The notes: generated by a model not told the origin, from the sequence alone. DNA of 64,000 nt from Silene latifolia (GCF_048544455.1 NC_133534.1:37014217-37078216); one strand, 5' to 3'. Positions 31,877-42,958 are shown, counted from the first letter of the stretch. Program-made: numbers and translations.

Positions 31877-33854
31877 AAAGAGGGATGTTGACCTCACATT
31901 TCCTAAAAGTCTCATAAAGATCGGTGTCTTTATCAAACTTCTTGGGACTTGTGAGGGCACTAAGAAATGGTACCTCCGGTTCATACTCTTGTTCAATCTC
32001 TTTGAGTTGATCTTTTGTGTTGGTGCTTCCTTCCTTTCCTTTGTCAATGCTCCAAGGACTCTTTTCTTTTTCCTCATTAGCTTTTGAAGATGATCCTTTC
32101 TCTTGTTCAACCACAAGCTCTTCTTCAATTTGCTCTTCAATGTCAATAACCCTTTCTTGTGACTTGCCCCTTCTCTTCTTCTTGGGAGGGGATTCTAAAG
32201 TTCCCCCCTTCCTCAATGTCATAGCACTAGCATTCTCTCTAGGAGGAAATGTAGTGGAGGGAATAGAAGTTGAGGTCCTTTGATTTTTCTTGGCAAGTTC
32301 TTGTGCAATTTGGCCAAGTTGGACTTCAAGGTTGGCAACCTTGGCATCACTAACACTCTTGTCGACATCAATCTTGTCAAGCCTCTTGTTCGTTTTGACT
32401 TGCTCTTGCAAAATGTTCTTAAGCAAGTCTTGAACACTTGGTTCTTTTTGAGAATTGTTGTTGTTACCTTGATTGCCAAATTGGGATGATTGGCCTTGGT
32501 TTTGGTTTCTACCTTGGTTGTTGAAATTCCCATTCCTATTCCCTTGAGAGTTTGAACCTTGACCTTGTCGGGAATTTTGGTCCCTCAAGTGGTTGAATTG
32601 ACCATTCACAAAGCTCTTTGAGGTGTCACCACCCCAACCAAGTCTAGGATTGTCTCTACTCCCAACATTGTAATTGTTGCCACTAGGGTCATAATTGTAG
32701 TATCCTCCTCCGGAAGGATTCCTAGCATTGTAATTCCCATACCCCATTGCACTTACATTCTCCACTCCAATTCCTTCTTCAATCATGATGGGGCAATTTT
32801 CCTCCAAATGAGGACCTTGACAATAGTTGCATTCCACTTGATTCCCTTTTCTCCCATCCTTGTTTGGATTGTTCACTATCATAGTCTTCACTAAGTGAGT
32901 CAAATCATTCACACTTTGCTCAAGGTTTTGATTGGATGAAGAAGAGGTTCCCATTGAAGAAGTATTCCTTGTTCCCCTTTGAGTTCTTCCATAATTCCTC
33001 GTAGTAGAGGCAAGTCTCTCAATGATTTCCTTGGCCTCCGCTATAGAAAAATTTTCCAAACCTCCTCCGGTAGCGGATATAACCATTCTTTGATCATCTT
33101 GGCCCAATCCTTCATAGAAGTTCACAAGAAGATCATCATCGCTCAACCCGTGGTATGGGCATTGAGCTACCAACTTTTTGAACCTCTCCCAATACTCATA
33201 CATGGTTTCACCATTGAGGTCTTGTTCTATGGTAGTAATGGCCTTCTTAGCACGGTTGTGACGGGCATCGGGGTAGTACTTATCAAGAAAAGCCGCCTTC
33301 ATTTCCTTCCAAGTTCTTATAGATCCCGGGTCAAGATAAAAGAGCCAATCTTTGGCCGAATCCAACAAAGAAAATGGGAAGGCCCGTAATTTGAATTGAT
33401 CCTCCGTCACCCCATTCGGAATAGCACCTTCACACATCATGTGAAATTCCGAAAGGTGACGGTTTGGGTCATTCCCCGCATGGCCATGGAACTTAGGCAA
33501 GTTATGGATAAAGAAGCCTTTGAGTTCGAAATTTGCATTGGCTCCTAGAGGGGGGTAGGTGATACACAAGGGTTGCTCATCATAATTCCTTGCTCGTATC
33601 TCCCGGATGGTTCTCGTGTCATTCGCCATAGGGGGATACTCTACTTCAATCGGATTTACTTCAATAGGTTCTTCTAAAGGTGCTTCTAAGGGTGCTTCTT
33701 CTACTCGATGTTCTCTTTGTGCTCTTTGGTACCAAGGATTAGTAAATAACCACGAATATGCTCCAAAATCGTCCTCTTCCACGGGGGTTGATTCACCGTG
33801 TTGTGGAGAACTAACATAAACCTTCGCACTACACACACAAGTTAGAACTTCCAC
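31877..33854 (-). pseudogene. Athila-like gag, unit C (open over 650 codons)
   Basis: An uninterrupted gag frame that keeps the tryptophan lost in unit A (AKDWLFYLDPGS) and the zinc knuckle CNYCQGPHLEENC. The ATG used in unit A is out of frame here after a one-base loss near 33822. The first in-frame ATG is at 33629 (MANDTRTIREIR), so the product would lack about 60 N-terminal residues. At the 3' end the frame runs into the deletion junction after KCEVNIPL. With no pol, this unit could only move using enzymes supplied in trans. Confidence 0.85.
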
Positions 33855-33932
33855 TTACTTATCCAAAACAAAGAGAAGAGAAATAAAAACTAACATGCAA
33901 TTTAACAATCAAGCCTTTAGCTATGTTGCCCT

Positions 33933-33950
33933 TCCCCGACAACGGCGCCA
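33933..33950 (-). other. Primer binding site for tRNA-Asp, unit C (one mismatch)
   Basis: TGGCGCCGTTGTCGGGGA on the minus strand, one base different from unit A and from the tRNA-Asp complement. Confidence 0.85.
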
Positions 33951-33955
33951 AAATT

Positions 33956-35461
33956 TGATAGAGAATAAACTAGGTGTCGTAAAAAGCTAGAATTAACCTA
34001 TCAAATTAACAATTTATAAACCAAACTCAACTCTACACTATGCAATTAAGAATAGTAGCAAAGGGAAGTAAGGGTCGAACCCAAGAGAAGGGATTTAAGA
34101 CTAAAGACTTGAATTTAGATTAATTAAGATGGACAAAGCACAAGACTATGCACAAACTATGGGTATTAACAATGAACAACAATAGAGAGACATATATGGA
34201 GAATTGTCATGGAGAAAACAAGTAACAAAATCAAGGAGATGTGATTTTTCATATGAGACAAGGTAACAAACACTTGGTATGCAAGTAACAATTATAAGAG
34301 ATGAATACTTGGTATAATCCTACAAGTTCCAACTTTTCTCAAAGCAAGACTCTTTCTTTCCAATTTCATTTACCCAACAACAATCCTCAAGCAATTGATT
34401 ACCACTATCTAAGCCAACAATGATAATCCTACTTAAACTACAAATTCTAACATTAAACCATGTAGGAATTGTAGCCAAGAGCATGAAGAACAAAACCAAG
34501 AGGAAAGTAAATGGGATATCACAAAGATATGTTTAAACCAACAAACCCAATGATACAATCAATTTCTACTCACAAAGGTTGATACTTTAAACCAAGATAT
34601 CAATTATCATGAGGTGCTTCAACAAGTTATCACAAAAGCAAGGAACTTTGCAATAAACAAGCACTAGATGAACATTAAAGAGGCAAGAGTAATTACTTCT
34701 CACAACAAAACATTCATCATGACATTCAAACTTAGAAATTGAAATAAATGAAAGAGTAGAGATTAAAGAGTCAATACAATGATAAAGATGAAAGCATGCA
34801 ATGGATTACACCAAGTAGGGAAGGATTTAGCCTTCCATAGTCTTCATAAAACCCAAAAACAAAGAAAGATTACAACTTGAATGGAAAATAGTCTTCTAAA
34901 TTATTACAAGATTAAAACCCTCAAAATGAGATTACATGAAATGAAAGGATGGTAGGTGAATGCTTTAGGTCTTCAAACTCTCGGGTATTTATAGGGCTTC
35001 ACGAAAACCTAGAAAGATTTCCACTTAAGAAGCCCACAAAGAAGATTAGAAAACCCGTAAAGGTAGCGCAGTCGCGCAATTATTATTCTTACTCGCAAAA
35101 AGTGCAAAACTGCGCACTGTTTGCGCAGGTCGCGCACTGAGCTCGCATTTTTGGACTTCTATTTTCCACGAGCTAGACCTCTTCAATTGCCTTCATTTCT
35201 TCTAGTCTTCATTCCTACTTCTCCCAACTGGTTTCCGGGTTACAAGTGATCCTCTTGTGCCTTGTCTTGACCTTGGAAAGATGCTCTATTGCCGCTCGGG
35301 TTCATGCATTAAGGATTGAGTGCCCAACCGAGTTAAAGTGCACAAGTTACCACCACATAACCAATTGTCAAATGTTAGGGAAAGTGAACCAAAAGACCCA
35401 TATTAAAAGACACGAGAGTGATAAAATCACCCCCTTAGACCGACACAATACATTACTATCA
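33956..35461 (-). mobile_element. Athila-like LTR 3 (5' LTR of unit C)
   Basis: 1506 bp with the same ends, but visibly more diverged from LTR 1 and LTR 2 than these are from each other, especially in the first 350 bp. The cluster at 35065-35137 is degenerate. The TATA box is kept near 34985. Confidence 0.9.
35065..35137. repeat. Degenerate GCGCA cluster in LTR 3
   Basis: Forms such as AGCGCAGTCGCGCA, CTGCGCACTG and TTGCGCAGGTCGCGCA occupy the same place as the TGCGCAGGCTGCGCA cluster of LTR 1. The core changes from GGCT to GT or GGTC. Confidence 0.75.
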
Positions 35462-35880
35462 ACGATCCCCTAATTTGATTGGTTGGCAAAAAGTTTGTTT
35501 ACCGAAATCTTTGGGTGGACTAGGAATAAAAACGTCTGAAGCAGCTAACAAAGCTCTCCAAATGAAACTCTTATGGAAAATTCTTATGTATAAGGAAAAT
35601 ACATGGGTCAAAGTAATAACTAAAAAATACTTGAGAAATTGTTCACTTTTTAACCATAAGCCAAACTCAGTATCCTCTTGGCAATGGCGTAAGCTTATGA
35701 GTCTTCGAAATCTCTTTAGAAAAGGACTAAGATGGCAGGTAGGTGATGCCACCGTAATGGTAGCAACATTAAGTTTTGGTCTGGTAATTGGCTTTTTTCA
35801 CACCCACTTACAAGCAGTATGGTTGATCCTAATCTTTTGGTTAAAATTTTTTTAGAAAGAGAAAGTCAAAAGGGCAGTCA
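35462..35880 (+). pseudogene. L1-type LINE relic: C-terminal RT/zinc-finger region
   Basis: The frame at 35475-35855 reads CLPKSLGGLGIKTSEAANKA, MKLLWKILMYKENTWVKVI and SSWQWRKLMSLRNLFRKGL, typical of the region after reverse transcriptase in plant L1-type LINEs. The left end is cut by the Athila LTR. The missing part is not found on the left side of the array, where a different LINE type lies. Confidence 0.8.
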
Positions 35881-36132
35881 TCGTCTTTTTTATGAAAAAC
35901 GTCATCGATATTTACTAAAATGTCGTCGATATAAATCAGCCCTCAATTCAATCAACCCAATATTTAAACCGGCTTGAATTGACCAAACCCGGCTCGAAAA
36001 ATATTCTAGGAATCAAAACCACAAAATCCAACATATTTCGCACAGTCGCGCTTGCTCTGAATTTGCCTCCCAAGAAGTAAGCTCTCATCTTCTTCAATCT
36101 TCAATTTACTCTCTTTAATTTTCTGCAAAAAT
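35881..36132 (+). promoter_or_regulatory. Upstream region of F-box gene 2
   Basis: Resembles the upstream DNA of gene 1 without the Mutator-like insertion. A TTCTTCAATCTTCAATTTAC stretch precedes the ATG by about 40 bp. No clear TATA box was found. Confidence 0.4.
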
Positions 36133-37434
36133 ATGTGGGATAATTTACCCACTGAAATCAGTACTAACATCTTACACAGATTACCTGTTAAAACCCTAAT
36201 TAAATGCACTATTTTGTCCAAATCATTCCTCTCTTTAATTACTAGTCACCCTTTTATCTCCGATCACATCACACAACACAACAATTCCCACTTGTTACTT
36301 CGTTATTTTACCCACGATAAACAAGAATTGTACCATTTTGACCCTGATGATGACACTTTTTCCGGTTTCCAAACTCAAGGATTGGTTGTCCCTTTCCTTA
36401 ATTATCCTGAAATGTGCTTTACTGTCGCGGGTTGCATAAACGGTGTTCTTTGCTTGGTTAATGACTTTCAAATAGAGGGTACTCTTATTATACTTTGGAA
36501 TCCCTCTATAAGGAAGTTTGTTCACCTTCCACGGCCTATATTAGTATTTGATATTTGTGGTCCCTATCAGTCTGTTTGTGGGTTCGGGTTTGATCCTGTT
36601 TCGGATGATTACAAGGTGGTTCGAGTAGTAGAACTGGATAATGGTCAGAAGGCGAGCTCGGAAGCGCAAGTTGAGGTCTATAGTTTGAAATCTGGGTGCT
36701 GGAGGGTTATTGGTGGTTGTCCTTGCTACTCAATTAAACATTACGACAGCGGGTATACCCCTCGTTTCATTAATGGCTCTGTTTATTGGCTTGGCACGCC
36801 TTATGCGTTTCCAAATTGTGAAACTGTGCTCCTCAAATTTGATATGTCTAGCGAGAGTTTTGAGACCATACAACTGTCAGGAGTCTTAAAATTGAGCGAG
36901 TTGAGATTTACTCGGAATTTGTATCTTCAGGAGATTAAAGGAGTATTGACTTTGATTAAGAGTAACTACAAAATTGCAAACAAGACTTGTAGCGCATGGA
37001 TTCTGAAAGAAGATGGGGTTGTTAAATCTTGGACGAAGATTTTTGATTTTGATATTGCTAAGTTACGTCCACATGGGCGACATGGCAGGCCATTGGCGTT
37101 TAGTTTTAGAAAAAATGGTGAAGTTATCATGGTGAAGAGTGGTCTTGATGGTGATTCCCGAGAGGAGAGTGGGGTTGTTTCAATTGATCCAGTTACGCAA
37201 AGTGGGACAACAGTAAGAGTGATAAACGCAGATCGTCATTTATTTTACTTGTGCGTAGGTCCTCCCTCTCTGATCACCATTTGGCGAGGTAACTTTCTTG
37301 AAATCGTTTACTATGGTGTTCTGGGTCCTAATCGCCATCAGGTGTTTAATTTTTTCGAAAATTTGAATGTAATCAAACTATCAAACCTATGCTTTTACTC
37401 TATTTTTAAGATATTACTGGGAATGTCAGCCTAA
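36133..37434 (+). CDS. F-box/FBA-type protein 2 with divergent C-terminus
   Basis: A single-exon ORF of 433 codons. The F-box (NLPTEISTNILHRLPVKTLI) and FBA region (LWNPSIRKFVHLPRP, GFGFDPVSDDYKVVRVVE, VEVYSLKSGCWRVI) are close to gene 1. The homology ends after DRHLFYL (about residue 375). In place of the family tail (STY.ESMVLFKEGKGIE) it has an unrelated stretch (VGPPSLITIWRGNFLEIVYY...). It then re-enters sequence equivalent to the 3' untranslated region of gene 1, read as FENLNVIKLSNLCFYSIF. So about 115 bp were replaced and the frame now runs through former 3' flank. The F-box should still bind SKP1. Whether the new tail matters is unknown. Confidence 0.85.
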   Translation: MWDNLPTEISTNILHRLPVKTLIKCTILSKSFLSLITSHPFISDHITQHNNSHLLLRYFTHDKQELYHFDPDDDTFSGFQTQGLVVPFLNYPEMCFTVAGCINGVLCLVNDFQIEGTLIILWNPSIRKFVHLPRPILVFDICGPYQSVCGFGFDPVSDDYKVVRVVELDNGQKASSEAQVEVYSLKSGCWRVIGGCPCYSIKHYDSGYTPRFINGSVYWLGTPYAFPNCETVLLKFDMSSESFETIQLSGVLKLSELRFTRNLYLQEIKGVLTLIKSNYKIANKTCSAWILKEDGVVKSWTKIFDFDIAKLRPHGRHGRPLAFSFRKNGEVIMVKSGLDGDSREESGVVSIDPVTQSGTTVRVINADRHLFYLCVGPPSLITIWRGNFLEIVYYGVLGPNRHQVFNFFENLNVIKLSNLCFYSIFKILLGMSA

Positions 37435-38558
37435 CTGTCTGCGATTGACTTCTAGTTAAGTCTTTTTAAAATCGACTTCCTAATTATTGCTGTTTATTAT
37501 CAAACTTATTGCTGTTTATTGTCAAGGTGCGACCCTAAATGTAGTCATTCTATTTATGCTTCAGAGAGCGTGCTGAAAATTGAGAACATTAATAATCAAG
37601 AGAGTTTTACATCACCATACATTACATACATCATTCACTACTACCTTACAATCAGACCAGTTTGCTGTAACCAGCGTCTACATTTAAGTTGCCCCTTACT
37701 GATTTCCATCTTTTGCAACCTCATTTTCAAAACATTTTTTATCCCTTCTATCAGCCTCGTTGGATGAGGCACAAACAGCTCTACTCTGTCTGCTCTTGTT
37801 CCTGCTATCCCATATACTATAGATCAGTCCAGATATTAGCAGCGATAACTACCTATAGTGAATAGTTGTTTCCTTCTTCGTTCTCTTCTTCAGTTTTACA
37901 CTTGGCTAATGATTTTTGAATATCTATGTTAGAGTTACCCAAAATATCGATATGACGATAATCAATTGAAAAGAACAAATTTTAGGTATAAAAAGAGATC
38001 AATTGAAAAGAACTCAACATGTTCTAAGCAAAAAAAATAATTTGATTGAAGAGATAAGAGGAAAAATAGAAGAATATGACAATGATATGTATTGTATAGT
38101 TCGTTCTTGGCGTTATTGAATGTTGATGAAGTCATTTGATATCGTCCATCATCGAATATGACTGTCTTTTATGGTGGAGGGAGGTTAAGCTTTGCTGAAC
38201 AAACTTTAGTATCTAAACCAAATTATAATCTTAGTTTTTAGTCTCACATTTTATTATTGATAGAATGTTTTTGTAATTTTAATGTATTCATAATTGATAA
38301 TCTGTAGTGAATTGTATTAAAGTACAATAGATTACAAATGTATCGACCAAAGCGGTGTAATTTTTAAGTATAGCATTCTCTTATATTATTAACGAAATTG
38401 TTTAAAAGGGTAGCATGTCTTTTAATTTCGAATTTTTAATGTGAGAATGTCTCGGTTAAGAAAAATGAGTGAAAAATATTTTTAGTGATTAAATATCATT
38501 AATTATTTCCAAACTTACAACTATGGTAATACTACTTACTACTTTAATAATATTATCA
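37435..38558. other. AT-rich intergenic DNA after F-box gene 2
   Basis: The first about 70 bp continue the similarity with the 3' flank of gene 1. Beyond that I see no gene or repeat, only short chance ORFs. Confidence 0.4.
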
Positions 38559-38567
38559 TTTTAATAA

Positions 38568-39491
38568 GGGTTTTTTTTGGTCAGAAACTACCTTTTATTT
38601 AGGGTCATTTGTGAATAACTATCTTCTTTTATTTTATTTTTTGGCTTTCAACTACCTTTCATTTCTTCATTTTGCGAAAGACTACCACAAATTCACTCTC
38701 GGCGAAAAAAAAGTCAACTTTCCGGCGTTGACTTGCTCTTTTCTCCCTTCTTCACACATATAACCCATATTTCTCTCTTTGTTCATCCAACAAAATTTGA
38801 AAAAGCTCTTCTTCATGCCCAACCTCTTATCAAAATTTGTTCAAAGCAATACCAACGCATTAACCATCTCAATCTCCATCTTCATCTCCGTCGTCACCTT
38901 TACTACCATTTTCACCTTCACCCTTACATTTCAACAACCTTATAGACTACTCATGATTCATCAACCTATTATCCATTTAAGTCATATTAAAGTACCTCCT
39001 TTCTCTCGTCATGGTAAGATGGTGGGTATACGAAAACTAATGAGATAGTAGCACACAAGTGATCCTAAGAGTGAATCCATGATTATTTTCGAATAGTTAA
39101 CACTAGGAGTTAATTTTGCGAACAAAGCCATAATAGATCATTATTTATTGCTGAAGAATTACTTACCATGTTAAGATTAATATCAATGATGCTTTTGTTT
39201 CGGCGATTATGATTTTGATTCGGGTAAGAGATAGACAAATTGAGGTGATTAATGTTGGGTTTAATCAAATCTTTATCATCGATTATTAGGGTTATGAAGT
39301 AAAGAGTAAGATTCAACATGAAATGGTAAGTCAACGTCGGAAAGTTGACTTTTTTCGCCGGAAGTGGATTTGGTAGTCTTTCGCAAAATGAAGAAATGAA
39401 ATATAGTTGAAAGCCAAAAATAAAATGAAAGGTAGTTGTTCACAAATGACCATAAATAAAACTATAAAAGGTAGTTCTGACAAAAAAACCC
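38568..39491. mobile_element. Mutator-like non-autonomous element with long terminal inverted repeats
   Basis: 924 bp with inverted repeats of about 170 bp at both ends (left from GGGTTTTTTTTGGTCAGAAA, right ending GACAAAAAAACCC). It is flanked by a perfect 9-bp duplication TTTTAATAA (38559-38567 and 39492-39500). The duplication length and long inverted ends fit Mutator-type elements. The interior has no transposase. A chance ORF of about 80 codons (38779-39048) has no recognised domain. It lies between F-box genes 2 and 3, which are convergent. Confidence 0.9.
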
Positions 39492-39500
39492 TTTTAATAA

Positions 39501-40300
39501 AGTTGTAAACTAAGAAAAGTACTATTTCGATGTCGAGAAAAAAAAAACGATATAACTCCGCTATATCAATCAAATAAGAATAATAAAAACATGATTTAAT
39601 AACCATTAAAAAAAGAGTTAGAGAAGTCCCGTGATTTTCACGGAAAACTAAACTAGTTTTGCATTGAAAACCGTGGCTCAAGTTCAGAGGCGGATGTGTC
39701 ATGGAGAATTAGCATGTGTAATAGCATCTGAATAATTCTGTCCATGTATCAATCAAGAATATACATCTACATTAAGGAGCGATAACAATTCTCAGCTACG
39801 ATAAAAGAGAACTACTCTTTACATTCTAGTACCAGGCCGACTAACACATTACTGTGGGGGTTCTACACTCCTGAATAATCGGAGCAGTATTTGTTAAAGT
39901 GTTAAGACTAAGCCGCCACCTTGAACACAACCCTGGGTTTTAATGATAGTAAATAGAAACAACTACGACATTAAACTTAAACAGATGCTCAAATAGAAGT
40001 CGTTAGCAAATAGTTGCGCTGCCACTAATATCCAAATTAAACACAAACATAGAGTAAAAGCATCAACCAAGTTTGATAGTTTGATTACATTCAAGTCTTC
40101 AAAAGGATTAAACATCAGACAAAGGACCCTGAAAATTATTTCTCGAGAAAGTTAGCATGCCAAAAGCTGATCAGCACGAGGACGACCTTCTCAGAACTGA
40201 ACCTAACACCACTAAACGATTTAAGTAACTTAGCACGCCTAAAGCTATCAGTATGAGCAGGCTGACTGAAAACTCAACCTAGGTATACAATGTCATTCCT
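39501..40300 (-). other. 3' flank of F-box gene 3
   Basis: 39790-40300 resembles the 3' flank of the F-box relic at 5590-5838, so it belongs to the duplicated F-box unit. 39501-39790 is AT-rich and nothing is recognised. Confidence 0.5.
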
Positions 40301-41557
40301 CTAATTCTTCCTCTTCCTCCGGGATTTCTTTTCACCATCAAACCGTCTTTTCTTAGGTGGAACAGACTTTAACTGACTGGTTTGTTGTTCAATTCCTTTA
40401 CCCTCCTTAAACAATACCATGCTCTCTTCATAAGTAGACAAGTAAAATGAGGTACGATCTGCACTAATCTTTCTGAATGTTGTCTCAGAGTGAGTTACTT
40501 GATCAATTGAAACAAGGACATTATCCTCCCCTTCTGTATACATACGACGAACACCCTTCACCATGATAACTTCCCCATTTTTCCTAAAACCGAAAGCCCT
40601 TGGCATGCCACATGGACTTAAGTTATCAATATTGAAATCAAAAATCTTGGTCCAAGACTCAACAATCCCATATTCTTTCATCACCCATACGCTACAACTC
40701 TTAATCTCATCCTTGTAATTCCGGTTGACCAAAGCCAATTTTCCCTTACACTCTTGCACATAGAAGTCCAAGATCGGAGTATATTTTGATTCACTCACTT
40801 TTACAACTCCCGGCAGTTGTATGATCTCAAAAGTCTCTGTAGACATATCAAATTTGACGATGACATTTTCATTATTTGGACACACAAAACGCGAACCAAC
40901 CCAATAAACGGAGCCATTAAGGAAGCACGGAATATACTCACTGCTCCTCCTTTTAATTGAGTAGCTAGGACCAACACCGATAATCCTCCAACACCCAGAT
41001 TTCAGACTAAAAACCTCAACTTGTGTGCCCCCAAATTTAGGACCCAGGTCTAAGAGTCGAACGACTCGAACCACCTTATAATCATCCGAAATAGAATCAA
41101 ATCCAAAGCCAGAAGCAGACTCATACCCGCCATATGTTTCATACACCATAATAGGCTCCGGAACCTCAACAAACTTCCTAATAGAGGGGTTCCAAAGTAT
41201 AGTAAGAGTACCCTCATGGCCACAATCATCAACCAAGCATATAACACCGTTTACGCAACCGGCAACAGTACACCAAATACCAGGAATATAAGGGAAAGGA
41301 TTAACCAATCCTTGAGTTTGGAAACCGGAAAAAGTTTCATCATCAGGTTCAAAATGAAACAATTCTTGTTGGTCGTTGGTAAAATAACGAAGTAACAAAT
41401 GGGAATTGGTGTGTTGTGCAATCTGGGTGGAGATAAAATCATGACTAGTAATTAAAGAGAGGAATGATTTGGACAAAATAGTGCATTTAATTAGGGTTTT
41501 AACAGGCAATCTGTGTAATATGTTATTACTGATTTCGGTAGGCAAATCATCCCACAT
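40301..41557 (-). CDS. F-box/FBA-type protein 3
   Basis: A single-exon ORF of 418 codons starting MWDDLPTEISNNILHRLPVK. It has an F-box (about residues 1-45) and an FBA region with LWNPSIRKFVEVPEP, GFGFDSISDDYKVVRVVR and VEVFSLKSGCWRIIG. The C-terminus keeps the family tail (STYEESMVLFKEGKGIEQQ) and adds a basic end rich in K and R (KKRRFDGEKKSRRKRKN), which looks like a nuclear localisation signal and is absent from genes 1 and 2. It is convergent with gene 2. It is a likely SCF substrate receptor with an unknown target. Confidence 0.9.
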   Translation of the reverse strand: MWDDLPTEISNNILHRLPVKTLIKCTILSKSFLSLITSHDFISTQIAQHTNSHLLLRYFTNDQQELFHFEPDDETFSGFQTQGLVNPFPYIPGIWCTVAGCVNGVICLVDDCGHEGTLTILWNPSIRKFVEVPEPIMVYETYGGYESASGFGFDSISDDYKVVRVVRLLDLGPKFGGTQVEVFSLKSGCWRIIGVGPSYSIKRRSSEYIPCFLNGSVYWVGSRFVCPNNENVIVKFDMSTETFEIIQLPGVVKVSESKYTPILDFYVQECKGKLALVNRNYKDEIKSCSVWVMKEYGIVESWTKIFDFNIDNLSPCGMPRAFGFRKNGEVIMVKGVRRMYTEGEDNVLVSIDQVTHSETTFRKISADRTSFYLSTYEESMVLFKEGKGIEQQTSQLKSVPPKKRRFDGEKKSRRKRKN

Positions 41558-41953
41558 TTTTGCAGGAAATTAAAAAAAGAAAGTAAATTGAAAAATGAAG
41601 ATGAGTAGAGCTTACTGCTTACGGAAATGGAGTCTGATAGATTGAGAGCATTCAGAATTCAGCAACTGCGAAGGAGAGTTTGCCAACAAATATCTATGGT
41701 TGGGTTAGGATTGTCATTGGGTCTAATTTAATTTGGGTCGGTTTAAATGTGTTGCTTGTTACACTAGTGTAGATCCAGGGAAATGCGCGGTAAATATAGG
41801 CATTTTAATTTTTACTGTATTAGTTATATATTTTATATTTATATCTCGCGAATTTTTATAAAAAATAATTAATATTAAAATTAATCAAAAGAATTGAATA
41901 GTTCCACGAATTGTGTTTTTTTATGAAAATATTTTAACTATCTCAAAATATTT
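41558..41953 (-). promoter_or_regulatory. Upstream region of F-box gene 3
   Basis: The first about 100 bp resemble the leaders of genes 1 and 2 in reverse orientation (TTTTTGCAGGAAATTAAA, CAGAGCAT-type stretches). Further out it is AT-rich, then meets a Stowaway-like MITE at 41956. No firm TATA box was found. Confidence 0.4.
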
Positions 41954-41955
41954 TA

Positions 41956-42158
41956 CTCCCTCCGTCTTAGTGAATTGTTCTCTAATGCTTTTTACACGAA
42001 GACCAATGCATGTGAAACAAACCAATAAAATAAAGGAATTATTGTCCACTTGCTTACACTAGCCACTTGCTCATTACTTTCCCAAAAAGGAAATAGATAA
42101 CAAATGAATGATACACCATAAAATGGAAATAGATAACAATTCACCGGGACGGAGGGAG
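41956..42158. mobile_element. Stowaway-like MITE 1
   Basis: 203 bp with terminal inverted repeats CTCCCTCCGTC and GACGGAGGGAG, flanked by TA on both sides (41954-41955, 42159-42160). The ends and TA duplication are the Stowaway/Tc1-mariner signature. Non-coding. Confidence 0.9.
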
Positions 42159-42207
42159 TAATAAATTATTTTTTCGTCACGAAGTTAATATTAGGATTTA
42201 GGAGATA

Positions 42208-42417
42208 CTCCCTCCCTCCGTCTCGGTCATTTGTTGTCCTTTGGTTTTGGCACAAGATCAAGGAAAGGGAAGGTGACCAATTACTAAATCACAAGTGGAA
42301 TAAATTGAGTGTGAATGATCAAATTACTCATCAAATTCATTTTTAAAATAGAAAGGACAACAAATCACTGAGACACCCCAAAATGGAAATGACAACAAAT
42401 GACCGGAACAGAGAGAA
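42208..42417. mobile_element. Stowaway-like MITE 2
   Basis: 210 bp. The left end is CTCCCTCCCTCCGTCTCGGT. The right end is degenerate (ACCGGAACAGAGAGAA) and flanked by TA. The inner parts of the ends pair well (CATTTGTTGTC with GACAACAAATG). It is older than MITE 1. Confidence 0.8.
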
Positions 42418-42904
42418 TACAATTTATATGTATAGATTTTTTTTAAATGAAAAATTAGTTTAATAATGAAAATCTAATTTGTTTATGTAGATATCTCATT
42501 TCTGCACCTCCCGCAAACCACCCAGTGATGATCGGGCCGCATGTTAGGTACGCGGAACGATTTGTGACAGTTCGTAAGTTTATCGTCAAGTGATCGCTCA
42601 AACATTTATGTCTACCTCTTAATTGTCATCTACGCGCCGATACGGTCGTTTTGGCAGTAATTAGAGTACATTTGGAGTTCGGGCCTAAAACCGTCTTTAT
42701 TTTCTGACAACCATTAAAATGCCGAGTCGGAATGTTCTGAAATGTTCCGGATATTTCTATTCCATATTTTATAAATCTTTTAGTCTTTGGTAAACAATTT
42801 CCCGTAATATTCACACAAAATATTAAGGAAAACCAAATTATTCCGTTATTCCATAAACTAAACACGGAAATCTTTCTTCCGCAGGAGGAAACCACTTGGG
42901 AATA

Positions 42905-42958
42905 GACGCAGCAGGTGATGCGCCTCTTCCAAGAGACGCAGTGCCTGCTGCGCCTCTT
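42905..42958. repeat. Pair of CGCAG...CTGCG hairpins upstream of the LTR TATA box
   Basis: Two inverted repeats 30 bp apart: GACGCAGCAGGTGATGCGCC (from 42905), and AAGAGACGCAG/CTGCGCCTCTT around TGCCTG (42931-42958), where 10 of 11 stem positions pair. They lie about 100 bp upstream of TATAAATA at 43058. Confidence 0.85.

Larger units (their letters stand above)
7817..35461 (-). mobile_element. Tandem Athila-like Ty3/gypsy array (three LTRs, two internal regions)
   Basis: Three related LTRs (7817-9330, 27120-28637, 33956-35461) share the ends TGATAG...CTATCA and flank two internal regions in the same minus orientation. The middle LTR serves both units. Unit A (9331-27119) has gag, pol and the extra ORF, and contains a nested Tekay-like element. 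Unit C (28638-33955) has gag and the extra ORF but no pol. The primer sites match tRNA-Asp, and the polymerase sequence and extra ORF are Athila-like. The 5-bp flanks (TCTAC left, ACGAT right) do not match, so this is not one simple insertion. Shared-LTR tandems are usually explained by unequal recombination. Confidence 0.9.
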
